Shown here: in pieces, positions 28,094 to 36,394 of the stretch
Layout of the letters: the number at the start of each line of letters is the position of its first letter
How positions within the stretch are numbered: position 1 is the first letter of the stretch
Assembly: GCA_045804965.1 (NCBI GenBank)
Contig: JBJMMD010000023.1
Coordinates: 1 to 36,394, forward strand
Direction of reading: 5' to 3'
Source: CAVTUU01 sp045804965
GTDB taxonomy: Bacteria > Chloroflexota > Chloroflexia > Thermomicrobiales > UBA6265
Length of the DNA stretch: 36,394 bases
The notes under the pieces: generated by a model
The model's database searches: none
Seen by the model: the letters and a program-made list of their open reading frames with translations, nothing else
Told to the model about the DNA's origin: nothing
Translations under genes and position numbers: made by a program

Positions 28094-28585
28094 GCGCTCC
28101 TCCTACAGCGAAGACCGACAGCCCCGGCAATACCACCTTTTGGCGGGACGGTGCTTGGGTATCCTTTTGGTCCTACCTTACGAGGAAGAAGGGCCGATTC
28201 CTACGGACGGAAGGCGTGTTCGCTTCAGTACGATAGTTCTGGAGCACAATATTGAATGGTTCTTCGAGAATAGATCGGCACGAAATGCCGACTGCAATGA
28301 GGCGTTTCCGCCAAACGTTGGGTCAAATGATGTTGCAACGGAAACGAGATGATTCTCTCTGCGAACTGATGGGTTTCTCTGAGTATTCGTATACGTCTTT
28401 CAAATAGACATCTGTCAATCCCGGCTAGGTATTTTTCTCCCTACCGATCACAGTGTTCAGGTGGTCGAATAAGCTTTATCTGTACAGGTACCGACGCAGT
28501 AATGAGCGCTGTCCAAGTCCAATGTCTAAGTCGCCGAGTGCGAATCACCCGTAAGCACCGAAGCTTGTGCAAAAGAGTGATCGAA
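28094..28585. other. Intergenic region upstream of the subtilase
   Basis: No supported gene in nearly 500 bp. Base composition is less GC-rich than the neighbours from about 28230 to 28500. It should contain the subtilase promoter on the minus strand and that of the small plus-strand gene. Confidence 0.4.
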
Positions 28586-28801
28586 ATGCCAACGAGCGAG
28601 CGAAGAACTGGCATCTTCCGTATTGAACTCTGGAACGATGGGATCCAGGTGATCGATCGCGTCGAAGGAGCCTTTCCTCAATATCGAACGCTCGATCCAT
28701 TTGTGTCGCGGCTTGTTCAAGATGGCCGGCATGGGGAAGTCGTCTTGATTGATGATGAAACGGGCAAAATAGTTGCGCGGAGGAAGCTGGCTCGTTCGTG
28801 A
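28586..28801 (+). CDS. Small hypothetical protein, 71 aa
   Basis: The frame starts MPTSERRTGIFRIELWND and ends GKIVARRKLARS. It has alternating hydrophobic/charged character (GEVVLIDDETGKIVARR) suggesting a small beta-rich domain. The ribosome site before ATG 28586 is weak (GAGTG). An in-frame ATG at 28502 would add 28 basic residues. I recognise no family. Confidence 0.4.
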   Translation: MPTSERRTGIFRIELWNDGIQVIDRVEGAFPQYRTLDPFVSRLVQDGRHGEVVLIDDETGKIVARRKLARS

Positions 28802-29064
28802 GTCGAGCGAAACTAGAATGAGAAAGCACTTTCGAGGACGTTTTGCGGACACAAAGTCTTTGCCTTCTCGTGTGTTGATTGGCACGCAGACTGCGTAATC
28901 AGGCGTGGGCGCGAGCAAGATGTACGGTATCCTATCCGGGATCTGAGTTGGAGTGTCTCTCAACGCCTGGACAGGTTGATCTACCAACCGGGTCTGGCGT
29001 CACAGCAGTTCCGCTGCACGGGGCGTTCCGCAACGCAGCAGGGAACAGGGAGGCTCGAATCGCG

Positions 29065-29565
29065 ATGTCGCTTAGTCAATTCGCTTTCCATGGTCGTTCG
29101 ATTCCTCGTCAATTCGCGGTTCTTCAGTTGCTCATCGCCTTCTTGTTCGCATTGTCAGTGACCGCGCCAGCGCCAGCGTCCGCGAGCGTTGGTTGGTGCC
29201 GTTCTGACCCCGTTGTCCTCGTCAACCTGACGCTCGCGGACGTCTTCACGAGCGCGAAGATCGAGGATCTAGACAAGGTGACTGGCGCCACACAAATCGT
29301 GATCGTAACGCCACCGAGAGTCTTCGCCACACTCTCCACGCCTGGAATTGGATTTGGCTACGGCGAGTTCGTAACGTTCGAAGAGTCTAACGGCCTCAAA
29401 TATACGGATTCAAGCATTCAAATCGTCGTCAAAGTTTTCGTCCCCGCCAGCGACAGCACAATACCAATTCAGGTCGATTTCGCGCCGCGCATCATCGGAT
29501 TGCTTTCGCCGATCAGCATTCAGGGCTACGCGAATTCGTGGTTAACCCTCAGAACAACCATGTGA
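29065..29565 (+). CDS. Small secreted protein of unknown function, 166 aa
   Basis: A signal peptide is clear: basic N-terminus with RSIPRQF, hydrophobic core LQLLIAFLFALSV, then a cleavage-like APASA site. The mature part begins VGWCRSDPVVLVNL, continues with beta-rich segments (QIVIVTPPRVFATL, IQIVVKVFVPASD) and has one cysteine. GGGAGG lies about 12 bases before ATG 29065. I do not recognise a family. It precedes a membrane histidine kinase in the same direction by 60 bp, so it might be co-transcribed or act as an extracytoplasmic partner. That link is inference. Confidence 0.55.
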   Translation: MSLSQFAFHGRSIPRQFAVLQLLIAFLFALSVTAPAPASASVGWCRSDPVVLVNLTLADVFTSAKIEDLDKVTGATQIVIVTPPRVFATLSTPGIGFGYGEFVTFEESNGLKYTDSSIQIVVKVFVPASDSTIPIQVDFAPRIIGLLSPISIQGYANSWLTLRTTM

Positions 29566-29624
29566 CGATGCTCGTCTAAACGCGATTCGTACGCTTCGCA
29601 TCGACATCGTTGAGTGGGGAGTAC

Positions 29625-31451
29625 ATGAGCGAGCTTCCACTACCGGCCAAGTTCTATTCGGTTGTGCTGATTGCTCTCTCAAGTGTTCTCGCTTTAGCTT
29701 TGCTTGCGAGCGAAGGCTCAGTTTCGGGGCGGACTATCCTAGGTTCGCTAGCCGCGGCTGGCTGCATTGCCACTGCCTGGTTTCGCCCTTTCCCGCTCTC
29801 GTTCAAACGAAAATTGTTCCTTGATACCAGCGCGCTCGTCCTCACTATCCTCCTTTTTGAGCCGGGAATGGCGATGCTAATCACCGGCGTCGGGACGATG
29901 GCTGCGTACATCGGGCGGCGGAACGATTGGGCGGAAGGACTCTTTAATTCGGCCCAAATGATGGCGCAGGCCGCGGTAGGCTCGCTCGTGCTCGCGCTCG
30001 GCGGCTACGACCAGACCCTTGGCGATCTTGATCAACCGCTCGGCCTCTTTCTGGTTGTGGTCGCCGGCATGCTCATGTTCGTTGTGAACAATGCCGCCGT
30101 GGCACTCATGGTGAGTCTGCAATCCGGGATGGCTGTGAGGACGGTGGGCCGGCGAGTCTTCAGCGGGTTGGATCGAGTTGAATTGATCGGCTACCTCGCT
30201 CAACTCGGGCTTGGCGTCGCGGGGGCTGTGGTGATTCTGGCTGCGCCCTGGATGATCCCCCTGCTTATTTTTCCGGCGGCCGCTGTTTATTTGATGATTG
30301 ACCGCAGCGTGACGTCAAAATTGAAAGTCGAATTGTCGTTGAAGGAACGCGATCTCGATCTCGCCGAAGCTCAGCGGATTGCAAAACTCGGAAGTTGGCG
30401 GTGGGATCTTGTTTCAGGCATCCAAGTCTGGTCAAACGAAACATATCAGATTCTCAGTCTTGACCGCGACGAAAGACCGCCATCTTACGAGTTGTTTCTT
30501 TCGACCGTTCATCCAGAAGACCGTGGTTCCTTCGATGCAGCGGTTCATGAAACGCTTTACGCGCAGGCGCCTTTCAACTTGGAGCATCGAATTTGCCGCC
30601 CGGATGGCCGTGAGCGGATCGTTCACCAGCGCGGCGAGGTCATCTTCGACGCTGAGGGTAACAAGTCGACAATCGTCGGCACGATTCAGGACATCACCGA
30701 GCGCAAAAAACTTGAAAAGCAGATTGAGCATTTTGCTGAACGAGACCGGATCGAAGCCGAACGAGCCGAGGGAAGGCGAAAATTGGCGGCCAGTCGAGAG
30801 CTTGAACGGCTCCGCCTCGCCCGGGAGCTCCACGACGGCCCGGTACAGAATCTGCTGGCGATTTCGTATAACTTAGCGGCAAACCATCGAAACGAAGCAC
30901 AGTTAAAATCGAACGGCGAAACGACCTCGAGCCGTGAGCACATTCGCGGTGACATCCTTGCTGTCGTTGCCGACCTGCGCAGCTTGATTGGGGAACTTCG
31001 CCCGCCCGGGCTATCGGAGTTTGGACTCGCCACTGCACTTGAGGGCTATATCGCCGAGCTAACCCGACACCAAGGCGATAAGGCGCCGAGCATCGTCGTC
31101 GATCTCGATGGCGCCTCCGAGGAACTTCCTGAGCAGGTTGCGCTCTCGGCGTTTCGGATCGTTCAGGAAGGGCTACGCAACGCAATTCTCCACGCATCGG
31201 CAGACGAAGTCAGGATTAGCATGGCGCGAACCGCGGGAAAACTGCGGCTTCAAATTTGCGATGATGGACAGGGATTTAGGATGCCGAAACACATCAATGA
31301 GCTTGCGGAGCACGGCCATTTTGGTCTTATCGGTCTCGTCGAACGCGTCGACCAACTAAGCGGCGAAGTCGCGATCGATTCGGAGGCCGGAAAGGGAACG
31401 ACCATCAACGTTATCATGCCGGTCAGCGGCGAGGAGGAACGTGATGGCTGA
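29625..31451 (+). CDS. Membrane-bound NarL-type sensor histidine kinase with PAS domain
   Basis: 608 residues. The first 225 form about six to seven membrane spans (for example YSVVLIALSSVLALALLA, LFLVVVAGMLMFVV, GVAGAVVILAAPWMIPLLIF), resembling MASE1-like sensor regions. A PAS/PAC domain covers about 250-362 (IAKLGSWRWDL, HPEDR, GTIQDITERKK), then a coiled linker and HisKA_3 (LARELHDGPVQNLL, phospho-His H403) and a HATPase with ICDDGQGF and GHFGLIGLVERV. ATG 29625 has GGGGAG three bases upstream. Its stop overlaps the start of the response regulator gene, so the two form a clear pair. The signal sensed is unknown. Confidence 0.92.
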   Translation: MSELPLPAKFYSVVLIALSSVLALALLASEGSVSGRTILGSLAAAGCIATAWFRPFPLSFKRKLFLDTSALVLTILLFEPGMAMLITGVGTMAAYIGRRNDWAEGLFNSAQMMAQAAVGSLVLALGGYDQTLGDLDQPLGLFLVVVAGMLMFVVNNAAVALMVSLQSGMAVRTVGRRVFSGLDRVELIGYLAQLGLGVAGAVVILAAPWMIPLLIFPAAAVYLMIDRSVTSKLKVELSLKERDLDLAEAQRIAKLGSWRWDLVSGIQVWSNETYQILSLDRDERPPSYELFLSTVHPEDRGSFDAAVHETLYAQAPFNLEHRICRPDGRERIVHQRGEVIFDAEGNKSTIVGTIQDITERKKLEKQIEHFAERDRIEAERAEGRRKLAASRELERLRLARELHDGPVQNLLAISYNLAANHRNEAQLKSNGETTSSREHIRGDILAVVADLRSLIGELRPPGLSEFGLATALEGYIAELTRHQGDKAPSIVVDLDGASEELPEQVALSAFRIVQEGLRNAILHASADEVRISMARTAGKLRLQICDDGQGFRMPKHINELAEHGHFGLIGLVERVDQLSGEVAIDSEAGKGTTINVIMPVSGEEERDG

Positions 31452-32103
31452 AATCATTCGAGTCGTACTCGCCGACGATCACCCGTTGATCCGTTCCGGG
31501 CTGCGCACTCGTTTAGAAGAAGAACCGGGCCTTGTGGTCGTTGGCGAGGTTGCGAACAGCGAATCGGCAATGCAGGCATGTCAAGACCAGCAACCGGATG
31601 TGTTGGTGCTCGACCTCAACATGCCTGGACCCGCGGCGACGAGTGTCGTAGCGTTCGCCCATGAGCACTGTCCGACGATGAAAGTCCTCGTGCTTACGGC
31701 CTACGATGATGACGCCTATGTTCGTGGATTGGTCGGTGCGGGCGTCTCAGGCTACGTCCTCAAAGATGAAGCGCCAGACGCGCTTGTCGACGCGGTAAGG
31801 AGCGTGGCCAACGGCGGCACATGGTTCAGCCGGGCCGTCGTTAAGAAGTTGATTCAGCCGCGTGAACAGCAGAGGCCCGGTCCGCGCCTCACGCCGCGCG
31901 AACAAGAGCTGCTCGATTTGCTGGGACGAGGTTGGGACAATTGGCGTCTTGCCCAAGAGCTCCATCTCAGCGAGCAAACGGTGCGCAATTATCTGAGCCG
32001 GCTCTACAGCAAGCTCGGCGTGCAAACGCGCGCTGGCGCCATCGTTTGGGCACGCGATCACGGAGCCTATCCGCGGCAACCGTTGTCGGCGCTCGGGGAT
32101 TAG
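31444..32103 (+). CDS. NarL/FixJ-family response regulator
   Basis: 219 residues. The receiver domain has D11/D12 (ADDH), phosphoacceptor D57 (VLDLNMPG), T85 and K107. The C-terminal LuxR-type helix-turn-helix is RLTPREQELLDLL, then ELHLSEQTVRNYLSRLYSKLG. It is the DNA-binding partner of the kinase encoded immediately upstream, and the 8-bp gene overlap implies translational coupling. Targets are unknown. Confidence 0.95.
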   Translation: MAEIIRVVLADDHPLIRSGLRTRLEEEPGLVVVGEVANSESAMQACQDQQPDVLVLDLNMPGPAATSVVAFAHEHCPTMKVLVLTAYDDDAYVRGLVGAGVSGYVLKDEAPDALVDAVRSVANGGTWFSRAVVKKLIQPREQQRPGPRLTPREQELLDLLGRGWDNWRLAQELHLSEQTVRNYLSRLYSKLGVQTRAGAIVWARDHGAYPRQPLSALGD

Positions 32104-32106
32104 CCA

Positions 32107-32379
32107 CTACTCGTTCAAGGCCCTGTGGACGAGGGTCGCGCGATTCGCGGGATCCTGAATCCCGATGGAGTTCACTCGGTCAACAGTTTCGGCGCTGCAG
32201 GTCGGGTTGTATGTGAGGATCACGGTGTTTTCGTCCTGAGCAGTGTTGATGGAGCCCTCGGTGGGACGTGTAAGGATAGAAGCGGCTTCCGCAGTGGCGT
32301 TTCCGCCCGCTAAAGTCCTCGTGGCGCCCGAGCGCGTCGAGGCAGCTTTACACCCACCGAACGTGCCGATCAACAACAT
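32107..32379 (-). CDS. Doubtful small lipoprotein-like frame, possibly a frameshifted remnant
   Basis: The frame begins MLLIGTFGGCKAAS, which looks like the end of a lipoprotein signal with lipobox cysteine but lacks the basic start. Just upstream in another frame lies a more complete hydrophobic stretch (CLRAIFASLPIGIAYG). A single frameshift would join them into a plausible signal sequence. The mature part (EGSINTAQDENTVILTYNPTC) is hydrophilic. No family is recognised. The remaining 32380-32641 shows nothing else. Confidence 0.25.
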   Translation of the reverse strand: MLLIGTFGGCKAASTRSGATRTLAGGNATAEAASILTRPTEGSINTAQDENTVILTYNPTCSAETVDRVNSIGIQDPANRATLVHRALNE

Positions 32380-32641
32380 GACCAGTCACCGCCGTCCATG
32401 GACCATAAGCGATTCCGATGGGCAACGACGCGAAGATGGCGCGCAAACAGACCGAAGAGTAGCAGGTGGGCGGGATTGCAAAGCCTCTTGAAACCGCAAC
32501 TTCTGAACTCCTGATCTCATTGAAGCAAACGTCCACACAGAGCGATTGCTACAACGTAGGAAAATCGAGGACGTTCGCAGATCTCCAGGGCGCAAAGGTA
32601 TGCGGGGCCCGATCAGGCGGTGGAGTGAAGAATTGGGCCGA

Positions 32642-32650
32642 TGCTATACT
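32642..32650 (+). promoter_or_regulatory. Extended -10 element of the tRNA-Val gene
   Basis: TGCTATACT is an extended -10 match (TGn plus TATACT) ending 15 bases before the mature tRNA 5' end. No good -35 box is visible at the right spacing, which extended -10 promoters can tolerate. Confidence 0.5.
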
Positions 32651-32665
32651 CGTCGAACGTTCTTG

Positions 32666-32739
32666 GGGCGCGTAGCTCAGTTGGTTAGAGCGCGCGGTTC
32701 ACATCCGCGAGGTCACAGGTTCGAGTCCTGTCGCGCCCA
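32666..32739 (+). tRNA. tRNA-Val (anticodon CAC)
   Basis: A complete 74-base cloverleaf. The acceptor stem GGGCGCG/CGCGCCC pairs fully and is followed by discriminator A. The D-arm is GCTC/GAGC. The anticodon stem CGCGG/CCGCG encloses loop TTCACAT with anticodon CAC, reading GTG valine codons. The T-arm ACAGG/CCTGT encloses TTCGAGT. The 3' CCA is not encoded (A is followed by CCCC), so it must be added enzymatically. Confidence 0.95.
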
Positions 32740-33128
32740 CCCCGAGACAGCGGCTGGATCAGTGCCCAACAATTCCTCTCTATCGACTCGGGCACAGTTC
32801 GTCGTTCTGAGAAAGTCCACAGATTTTCGCTGTGCGCACCACCGTCTTGACCCGAGCCAGCTACTACGACTTCTCTCAATTTAACGAATTCGGACGTGCA
32901 CGTTTCGATCGTTACCAGGCACGCGTGCCGGTTCAATGTGTATTCGGGAACAAAGGTCTTGACCGTCGCGGTCAGACGTTCGACAATTTCGCCGCGTCCG
33001 CCTCTGCCCAACGAGGGCCAAGTTCCTGGGCAGGAGTCGCGGATGCTGGGGAGGACACGAGCGAAACAACGGGAAGCGATTCCCGTGGAATTTGAATCAC
33101 CGCAGTCGCGTGGTTGAGGAGGAGCGGC
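32740..33128. other. Gene-free stretch between tRNA-Val and the cytochrome b operon
   Basis: No frame with a credible ribosome site or known product. The promoter of the respiratory operon should be here. No obvious insertion remnant or attachment-site duplication of the tRNA 3' end was seen. Confidence 0.4.
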
Positions 33129-33857
33129 ATGAGGCGTGAGCAATCGCTGGCCGATCGCATATCGGGGTCGGCGCTTTGGCGATCGGTAGTGCGCCACGGT
33201 TATCCGGATAATCAGCGCAATCAAGCGTTGATCATCGCCAGCAACGTCTTCCTCCACATCCACCCGGTGAAGATCAAGCGCTACGCGACGAAGGTGACGT
33301 ATACCTTCTGTCTCGGCGGTCTTTCGTTTTTCTTATTCCTCGTGCTCGTGATGACCGGCATCCTTCTCATGTTCTACTACGTGCCTTCCACCGACCAGGC
33401 TTACCAGAACATGAAGGATATCGAGGCTTCGGTCACGTTCGGCCAGCTCATGCGGAATATGCACCGCTGGGCGGCACAAGGGATGGTAATCTCGGTCTTC
33501 TTGCACATGGGACGCGTGTTTTATACCGGCTCCTACAAGCCTCCGCGCGAATTCAATTGGGTCATTGGAGTCTTGTTGCTGGTGACAACCTTCCTTCTTT
33601 CGTTTAGCGGTTATTTGTTACCGTGGGATCAGTTGTCGATGTGGGCGATCACAGTCGGCACGAACATCGGCGGCGCGTCCCCGCTCATCGGTAAGCAGGT
33701 CAACTTCCTGCTCGTCGGTGACTATCAGATCGGGCAGAGCACCTTGATTCGGTTTTACACGCTGCACGTCATCTTCCTGCCACTTGTCGCAGCGACCTTG
33801 ATGGCCGTCCACTTCTGGCGAATTCGCAAGGACGGCGGCATTTCCGGCCCGCTGTAG
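33129..33857 (+). CDS. Cytochrome b6-type subunit of a menaquinol:cytochrome/cupredoxin oxidoreductase
   Basis: A 242-residue N-terminal cytochrome b half with four membrane helices. The haem b ligands are H102 and H116 (MHRWAAQGMVISVFLHMGR) and H203 and H218 (TLHVIFLPLV, MAVHFWR). The 14/15 residue spacing is that of b6-type rather than mitochondrial-type cytochrome b. GYLLPWDQLSMWA contains the usual Qo-side motif. GAGGAGGAG precedes ATG 33129. It is the first gene of an operon with subunit IV, Rieske protein and a cytochrome c-cupredoxin fusion. It oxidises quinol and passes electrons to the Rieske centre in the membrane. Confidence 0.93.
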   Translation: MRREQSLADRISGSALWRSVVRHGYPDNQRNQALIIASNVFLHIHPVKIKRYATKVTYTFCLGGLSFFLFLVLVMTGILLMFYYVPSTDQAYQNMKDIEASVTFGQLMRNMHRWAAQGMVISVFLHMGRVFYTGSYKPPREFNWVIGVLLLVTTFLLSFSGYLLPWDQLSMWAITVGTNIGGASPLIGKQVNFLLVGDYQIGQSTLIRFYTLHVIFLPLVAATLMAVHFWRIRKDGGISGPL

Positions 33858-33909
33858 ATCGATAATCTGACGACGCGACCAGGACAGCTCGCAGACGAGG
33901 GATCAGCAG

Positions 33910-34698
33910 ATGGCAGAGATCGCGCAACCACAACCAGGACACGCGACAACCGGGATCGACGAGGCGAAGCGGCAGCGCTTGCTAGAACTTGTGCGCGGGC
34001 GAGCGATGGCCCGGCCAACCGATCTTGCCGAAGACGAGGTGATGGTCTGGCCATCGCTCGTCGTGGTTGAGGCCGTCTCGGCGGTCGTCTTCCTGATGCT
34101 GCTGACGCTTTTTTCGATCTTTGTCAGCGCACCGTTGACCGAACAGGCGAACCCGAACAAGACGCCGAACCCATCGAAAGCGCCATGGTACTTCCTGAAT
34201 CTCCAGGAGCTGCTCCTTCACATGAATGCCGGTCTCGCTGGCGTGATCGTGCCAACCGCTGCACTGGTTGGAATCGCCGCGATTCCTTACTTCGACCGCA
34301 GCCCACTCGGCGTCGGCATTCTCGGGACATCGGCGAAGGGCCGAAAAATCATCGCCTTCACAACCGTGTTTACGACTGTGGTCGAAGTTGTCATGATCTA
34401 CTTGGACGAGCAGACTGATCGCACGCAGTTTGCCATTGGCCGCTACCTTCGAGACACCCAGGGCTACCCAGAAATCGTCTGGAACACACTGTTGCCGAGC
34501 GCGATTATGCTCGTGCTTATTGGCGTACTGATCGTGCTGGTGCAGCGGATCTTTCGCCCAACGCGGCGGGAATTGATCATCGCGCTGTTCACCGGGTTCT
34601 ATGTTTCGTGGATCGTGTTGACGATCTTCGGCACGTCCTTCCGTGGGCCTGGGCAGTCGCTGACCTGGCCGTGGAACTTGCCGTTGACCCATCACTAG
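33910..34698 (+). CDS. Cytochrome b C-terminal half (subunit IV, PetD-like)
   Basis: 262 residues with an N-terminal cytoplasmic segment of about 50 residues, then membrane helices near 52-75, 110-130, 148-160, 197-215 and 225-240. The Qo-site region reads PNPSKAPWYFLNLQELL, where mitochondrial and b6f proteins have PEWY; the APWYFLxLQEL variant occurs in many bacterial lineages. It follows the b6-type gene by 52 bp and completes the quinol-oxidising core. No haem c motif is present, so it is not the fused QcrC type. Confidence 0.9.
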   Translation: MAEIAQPQPGHATTGIDEAKRQRLLELVRGRAMARPTDLAEDEVMVWPSLVVVEAVSAVVFLMLLTLFSIFVSAPLTEQANPNKTPNPSKAPWYFLNLQELLLHMNAGLAGVIVPTAALVGIAAIPYFDRSPLGVGILGTSAKGRKIIAFTTVFTTVVEVVMIYLDEQTDRTQFAIGRYLRDTQGYPEIVWNTLLPSAIMLVLIGVLIVLVQRIFRPTRRELIIALFTGFYVSWIVLTIFGTSFRGPGQSLTWPWNLPLTHH

Positions 34699-34730
34699 GT
34701 CGCAGAGAAAGAAGGTAGAGGCGAGCCACA

Positions 34731-35312
34731 ATGACGTCGATCTTTCGATTGATATCCGGACTAGGAGTGAATTGGCTCGTTGCGCGCATTCTTTCCCTCC
34801 TTGCCCGATTGCATCTCGTGCGTGCGCCCGCGACGGCCAAGATCGCGCGGAGGGGTTTCATCCGTAACGCAACCTTGGGGGCAGTGGTGATCATCGTAGC
34901 GGAGGCAACCGGAGGCTTGATCCGGTTCTGGTGGCCGAACAAGACGGGCGCCTTCGGGGGAACGATCGATGTGCCCGGCGGAAATGTGCCCGCGCCACAT
35001 GGAAAGCCTTTTCAGTATGCACCGGGCAAGTTCTATATCATCCACAACGATGACGGGGTGATGGCGCTCTATTGGAAATGTCCGCATCTAGGATGCACAG
35101 TGCCGTGGAACGATGGGGAGCAAGATTTCCACTGTCCGTGCCACGGCAGTATCTACGATTACAACGGAGCAAAGATCGGGGGTCCGGCCCCGCGAGCAAT
35201 GGACTACATGGGCGTGAACGTCTTGCCGACTGGTGATCTCACGGTCGATACCGGTGCCATTCAGCAACGCGGCTTCAGTTATGATCCAAAACAGGCAACG
35301 AAGTATCCATAA
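34731..35312 (+). CDS. Rieske iron-sulfur protein
   Basis: A 193-residue 2Fe-2S protein. Cluster motifs CPHLGC (C117, H119, C122) and CPCHGS (C135, C137, H138) are intact, giving Cys2His2 ligation and the stabilising disulfide. The N-terminus has RRGFIRN followed by a hydrophobic span (AVVIIVAEATGG), which fits a twin-arginine membrane anchor, preceded by an unusually long segment of about 40 residues that also looks membrane-associated. The gene lies 32 bp after the subunit IV gene. It transfers electrons from quinol to the c-type/cupredoxin partner encoded next. Confidence 0.93.
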   Translation: MTSIFRLISGLGVNWLVARILSLLARLHLVRAPATAKIARRGFIRNATLGAVVIIVAEATGGLIRFWWPNKTGAFGGTIDVPGGNVPAPHGKPFQYAPGKFYIIHNDDGVMALYWKCPHLGCTVPWNDGEQDFHCPCHGSIYDYNGAKIGGPAPRAMDYMGVNVLPTGDLTVDTGAIQQRGFSYDPKQATKYP

Positions 35313-35378
35313 GGATTCGGGGATACATTCGCGGCGGTCGACCTCGGCAAGTAACTGGTAGGACAGGAGTTCAGCAGC

Positions 35379-36394
35379 GTGGGGGCTGTTCAACGACTCG
35401 CAACGGTGGTGATCATCGGTCTCGTGGCGGTGTCCACGATTCTGTTTCTTTATCTCGCCGATGAATCCAACCGGCAGGATGCCGAAGTCAAAGAGCAGGA
35501 CGATGCTGCAATCGAACGCGGTATTGCCAATTATCTTCAATATTGTCTTCCCTGCCATGGTCCAGCCGGCGAGGGTAGGTTAGGTCCGGGTGAAGAGGGA
35601 ACTGGGCGGATCGGTCTGCCGCTTGGCGGAAACACCTATGCGACCAGGTTGAATCAAGAGGGGATACAAGAAGATGGAACGCCCGTCGCGGGCGGAGTCG
35701 CCGCACGAACAACGCTGCTCAACCGCACAATACACGAAGGACGAGGCGCGATGCCCGCTTGGGGCGCACAGTACGGCGGTGAGCTGAACGACGATCAGAT
35801 AAGCAACCTTGTCTACATGATTCAGCACGTCGATTGGAACCAGGTCTACAACGAAGCGGTCACGCTGAATGGTGGTTATCCCACCGCTCCGCCAGGCACG
35901 ACGTCCACGCCCGCGGCGTCGCCGACTCCTGGCGGACCACAAATTGCCGCGAAGCTGGAGGCATTTGACATCGGCTGGAAAGAGAAAGAACTGACGATCG
36001 GCACGGGCAAACAGATCATTGCCATTACCAATACAGGCGCGAGCTTGCACGACTTCTCGATTGACGAACTCGGGATCAAACAGGAGTTGCAACCAGGGCA
36101 AACGGTGAATGTCACCATCGACGCCCCAGCCGGGACCTATCAGTATTACTGCAGTGTGCCGGGCCACAAGGAAGCCGGCATGGTCGGGACCTTGACGGTC
36201 AAAGAAGGGTATCAACCGCCGGCTCAGGCCTCCCCGCCCGCCGGGAGTCCCTCCCCGGCGGCGAGTCCAGGGCCGGGGGCGAGTCCACCCGCGGCGGCCG
36301 GTGGTCTCACGATCGAGCTGCAGGACATTCTGTTCGCCCCGAGTAGCTTCAGCCTCCCGGCAAACACCGCGACGAAGGTGAGCTTGAAGAACAC
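35379..36394 (+). CDS. Membrane-anchored cytochrome c fused to cupredoxin domains (3' end outside window)
   Basis: An open frame of 338 codons reaches the window edge. GTG 35379 is the start, with ACAGGAG nine bases upstream. A single N-terminal helix (VVIIGLVAVSTILFLYLA) anchors the protein. A monohaem cytochrome c domain covers about 45-155, with CLPCH (56-60) and probable axial M125 in GAMPAW. After a Pro/Ser linker comes a type 1 copper domain (about 190-275) with H224, C258, H263 and M268 (LHDF, YYCSVPGHKEAGM). A second Pro/Ser/Ala linker leads into the start of another cupredoxin-like domain (TIELQDILFAPSSFSL). It likely carries electrons from the Rieske protein to an oxidase. Confidence 0.9.
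   Translation, partial: MGAVQRLATVVIIGLVAVSTILFLYLADESNRQDAEVKEQDDAAIERGIANYLQYCLPCHGPAGEGRLGPGEEGTGRIGLPLGGNTYATRLNQEGIQEDGTPVAGGVAARTTLLNRTIHEGRGAMPAWGAQYGGELNDDQISNLVYMIQHVDWNQVYNEAVTLNGGYPTAPPGTTSTPAASPTPGGPQIAAKLEAFDIGWKEKELTIGTGKQIIAITNTGASLHDFSIDELGIKQELQPGQTVNVTIDAPAGTYQYYCSVPGHKEAGMVGTLTVKEGYQPPAQASPPAGSPSPAASPGPGASPPAAAGGLTIELQDILFAPSSFSLPANTATKVSLKN

Noticed and set aside
28094..28160. The leader of the subtilase (minus strand) contains GCCGGGGCTGTCGG and a GCCAAAAGG segment, faintly like a cyclic-di-GMP (GEMM) riboswitch.
   Set aside because: The conserved GEMM core and its paired stems are not recognisable, so no riboswitch is claimed.
32666..33128. tRNA-Val as an integration site for a genomic island.
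   Set aside because: No integrase, no repeated tRNA 3' end and ordinary respiratory genes follow.
34150..34215. Loss of the PEWY glutamate in the cytochrome b Qo site.
   Set aside because: The APWYFLxLQEL variant is known from many bacterial cytochrome b proteins, so it is not a defect or novelty.

Overview
The window is a GC-rich bacterial chromosome segment without plasmid, phage or CRISPR signatures. The gene mix suggests a member of the Chloroflexota or a relative: a large XRE/STAND/TPR regulator, a leaderless sortilin-like Asp-box protein, a secreted subtilase with a Pro/Thr-rich tail, a stressosome operon, a split b6-type cytochrome b, and a cytochrome c fused to cupredoxins. This placement is inferred from gene content. 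I cannot name a genus.

Layout. 0-4.2 kb: the Pro/Thr tail of a truncated secreted protein, folE, then a MarR-type regulator with an unusual C-terminal beta-repeat domain, divergent from a two-gene ABC-2 exporter. A palindrome overlaps a promoter-like sequence between them. 4.2-11.4 kb is a patchy, partly decayed region. It holds two comM/yifB fragments, an XRE/STAND regulator divergent from two tiny genes and a cupin, a three-SH3 secreted protein followed in frame by a Clp_N relic, and a TMEM175-type channel gene cut by one TAG. 11.9-15.0 kb: a sortilin/VPS10-like Asp-box protein. 15.7-19.5 kb: a seven-gene signalling operon (receiver, RsbU_N-like histidine kinase, RsbR, RsbS, RsbT, second RsbT/RsbW-like ATPase, RsbX-like phosphatase). 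19.8-22.5 kb: a YdaD/GSP39-like dehydrogenase, a third comM fragment and an O-methyltransferase. 22.8-28.1 kb: a small acidic protein and a 1584-residue subtilase whose stalk is a five-module block present twice. 28.5-32.1 kb: two small genes and a NarL-type two-component pair. 32.67 kb: tRNA-Val(CAC). 33.1 kb to the end: a cytochrome b6/subunit IV/Rieske operon with a cytochrome c-cupredoxin fusion that runs off the window.

The most interesting system is the stressosome operon. RsbR, RsbS, RsbT and RsbX are recognisable, but there is no sigma factor, RsbV or RsbU phosphatase. Instead the RsbT-binding type of N-terminal domain normally found on RsbU appears to be fused to a histidine kinase, beside an orphan receiver. 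RsbR also lacks its usual N-terminal sensor domain. This suggests a partner-switching route in which freed RsbT controls phosphotransfer. That route is inference; the gene order and domains are read from the sequence.
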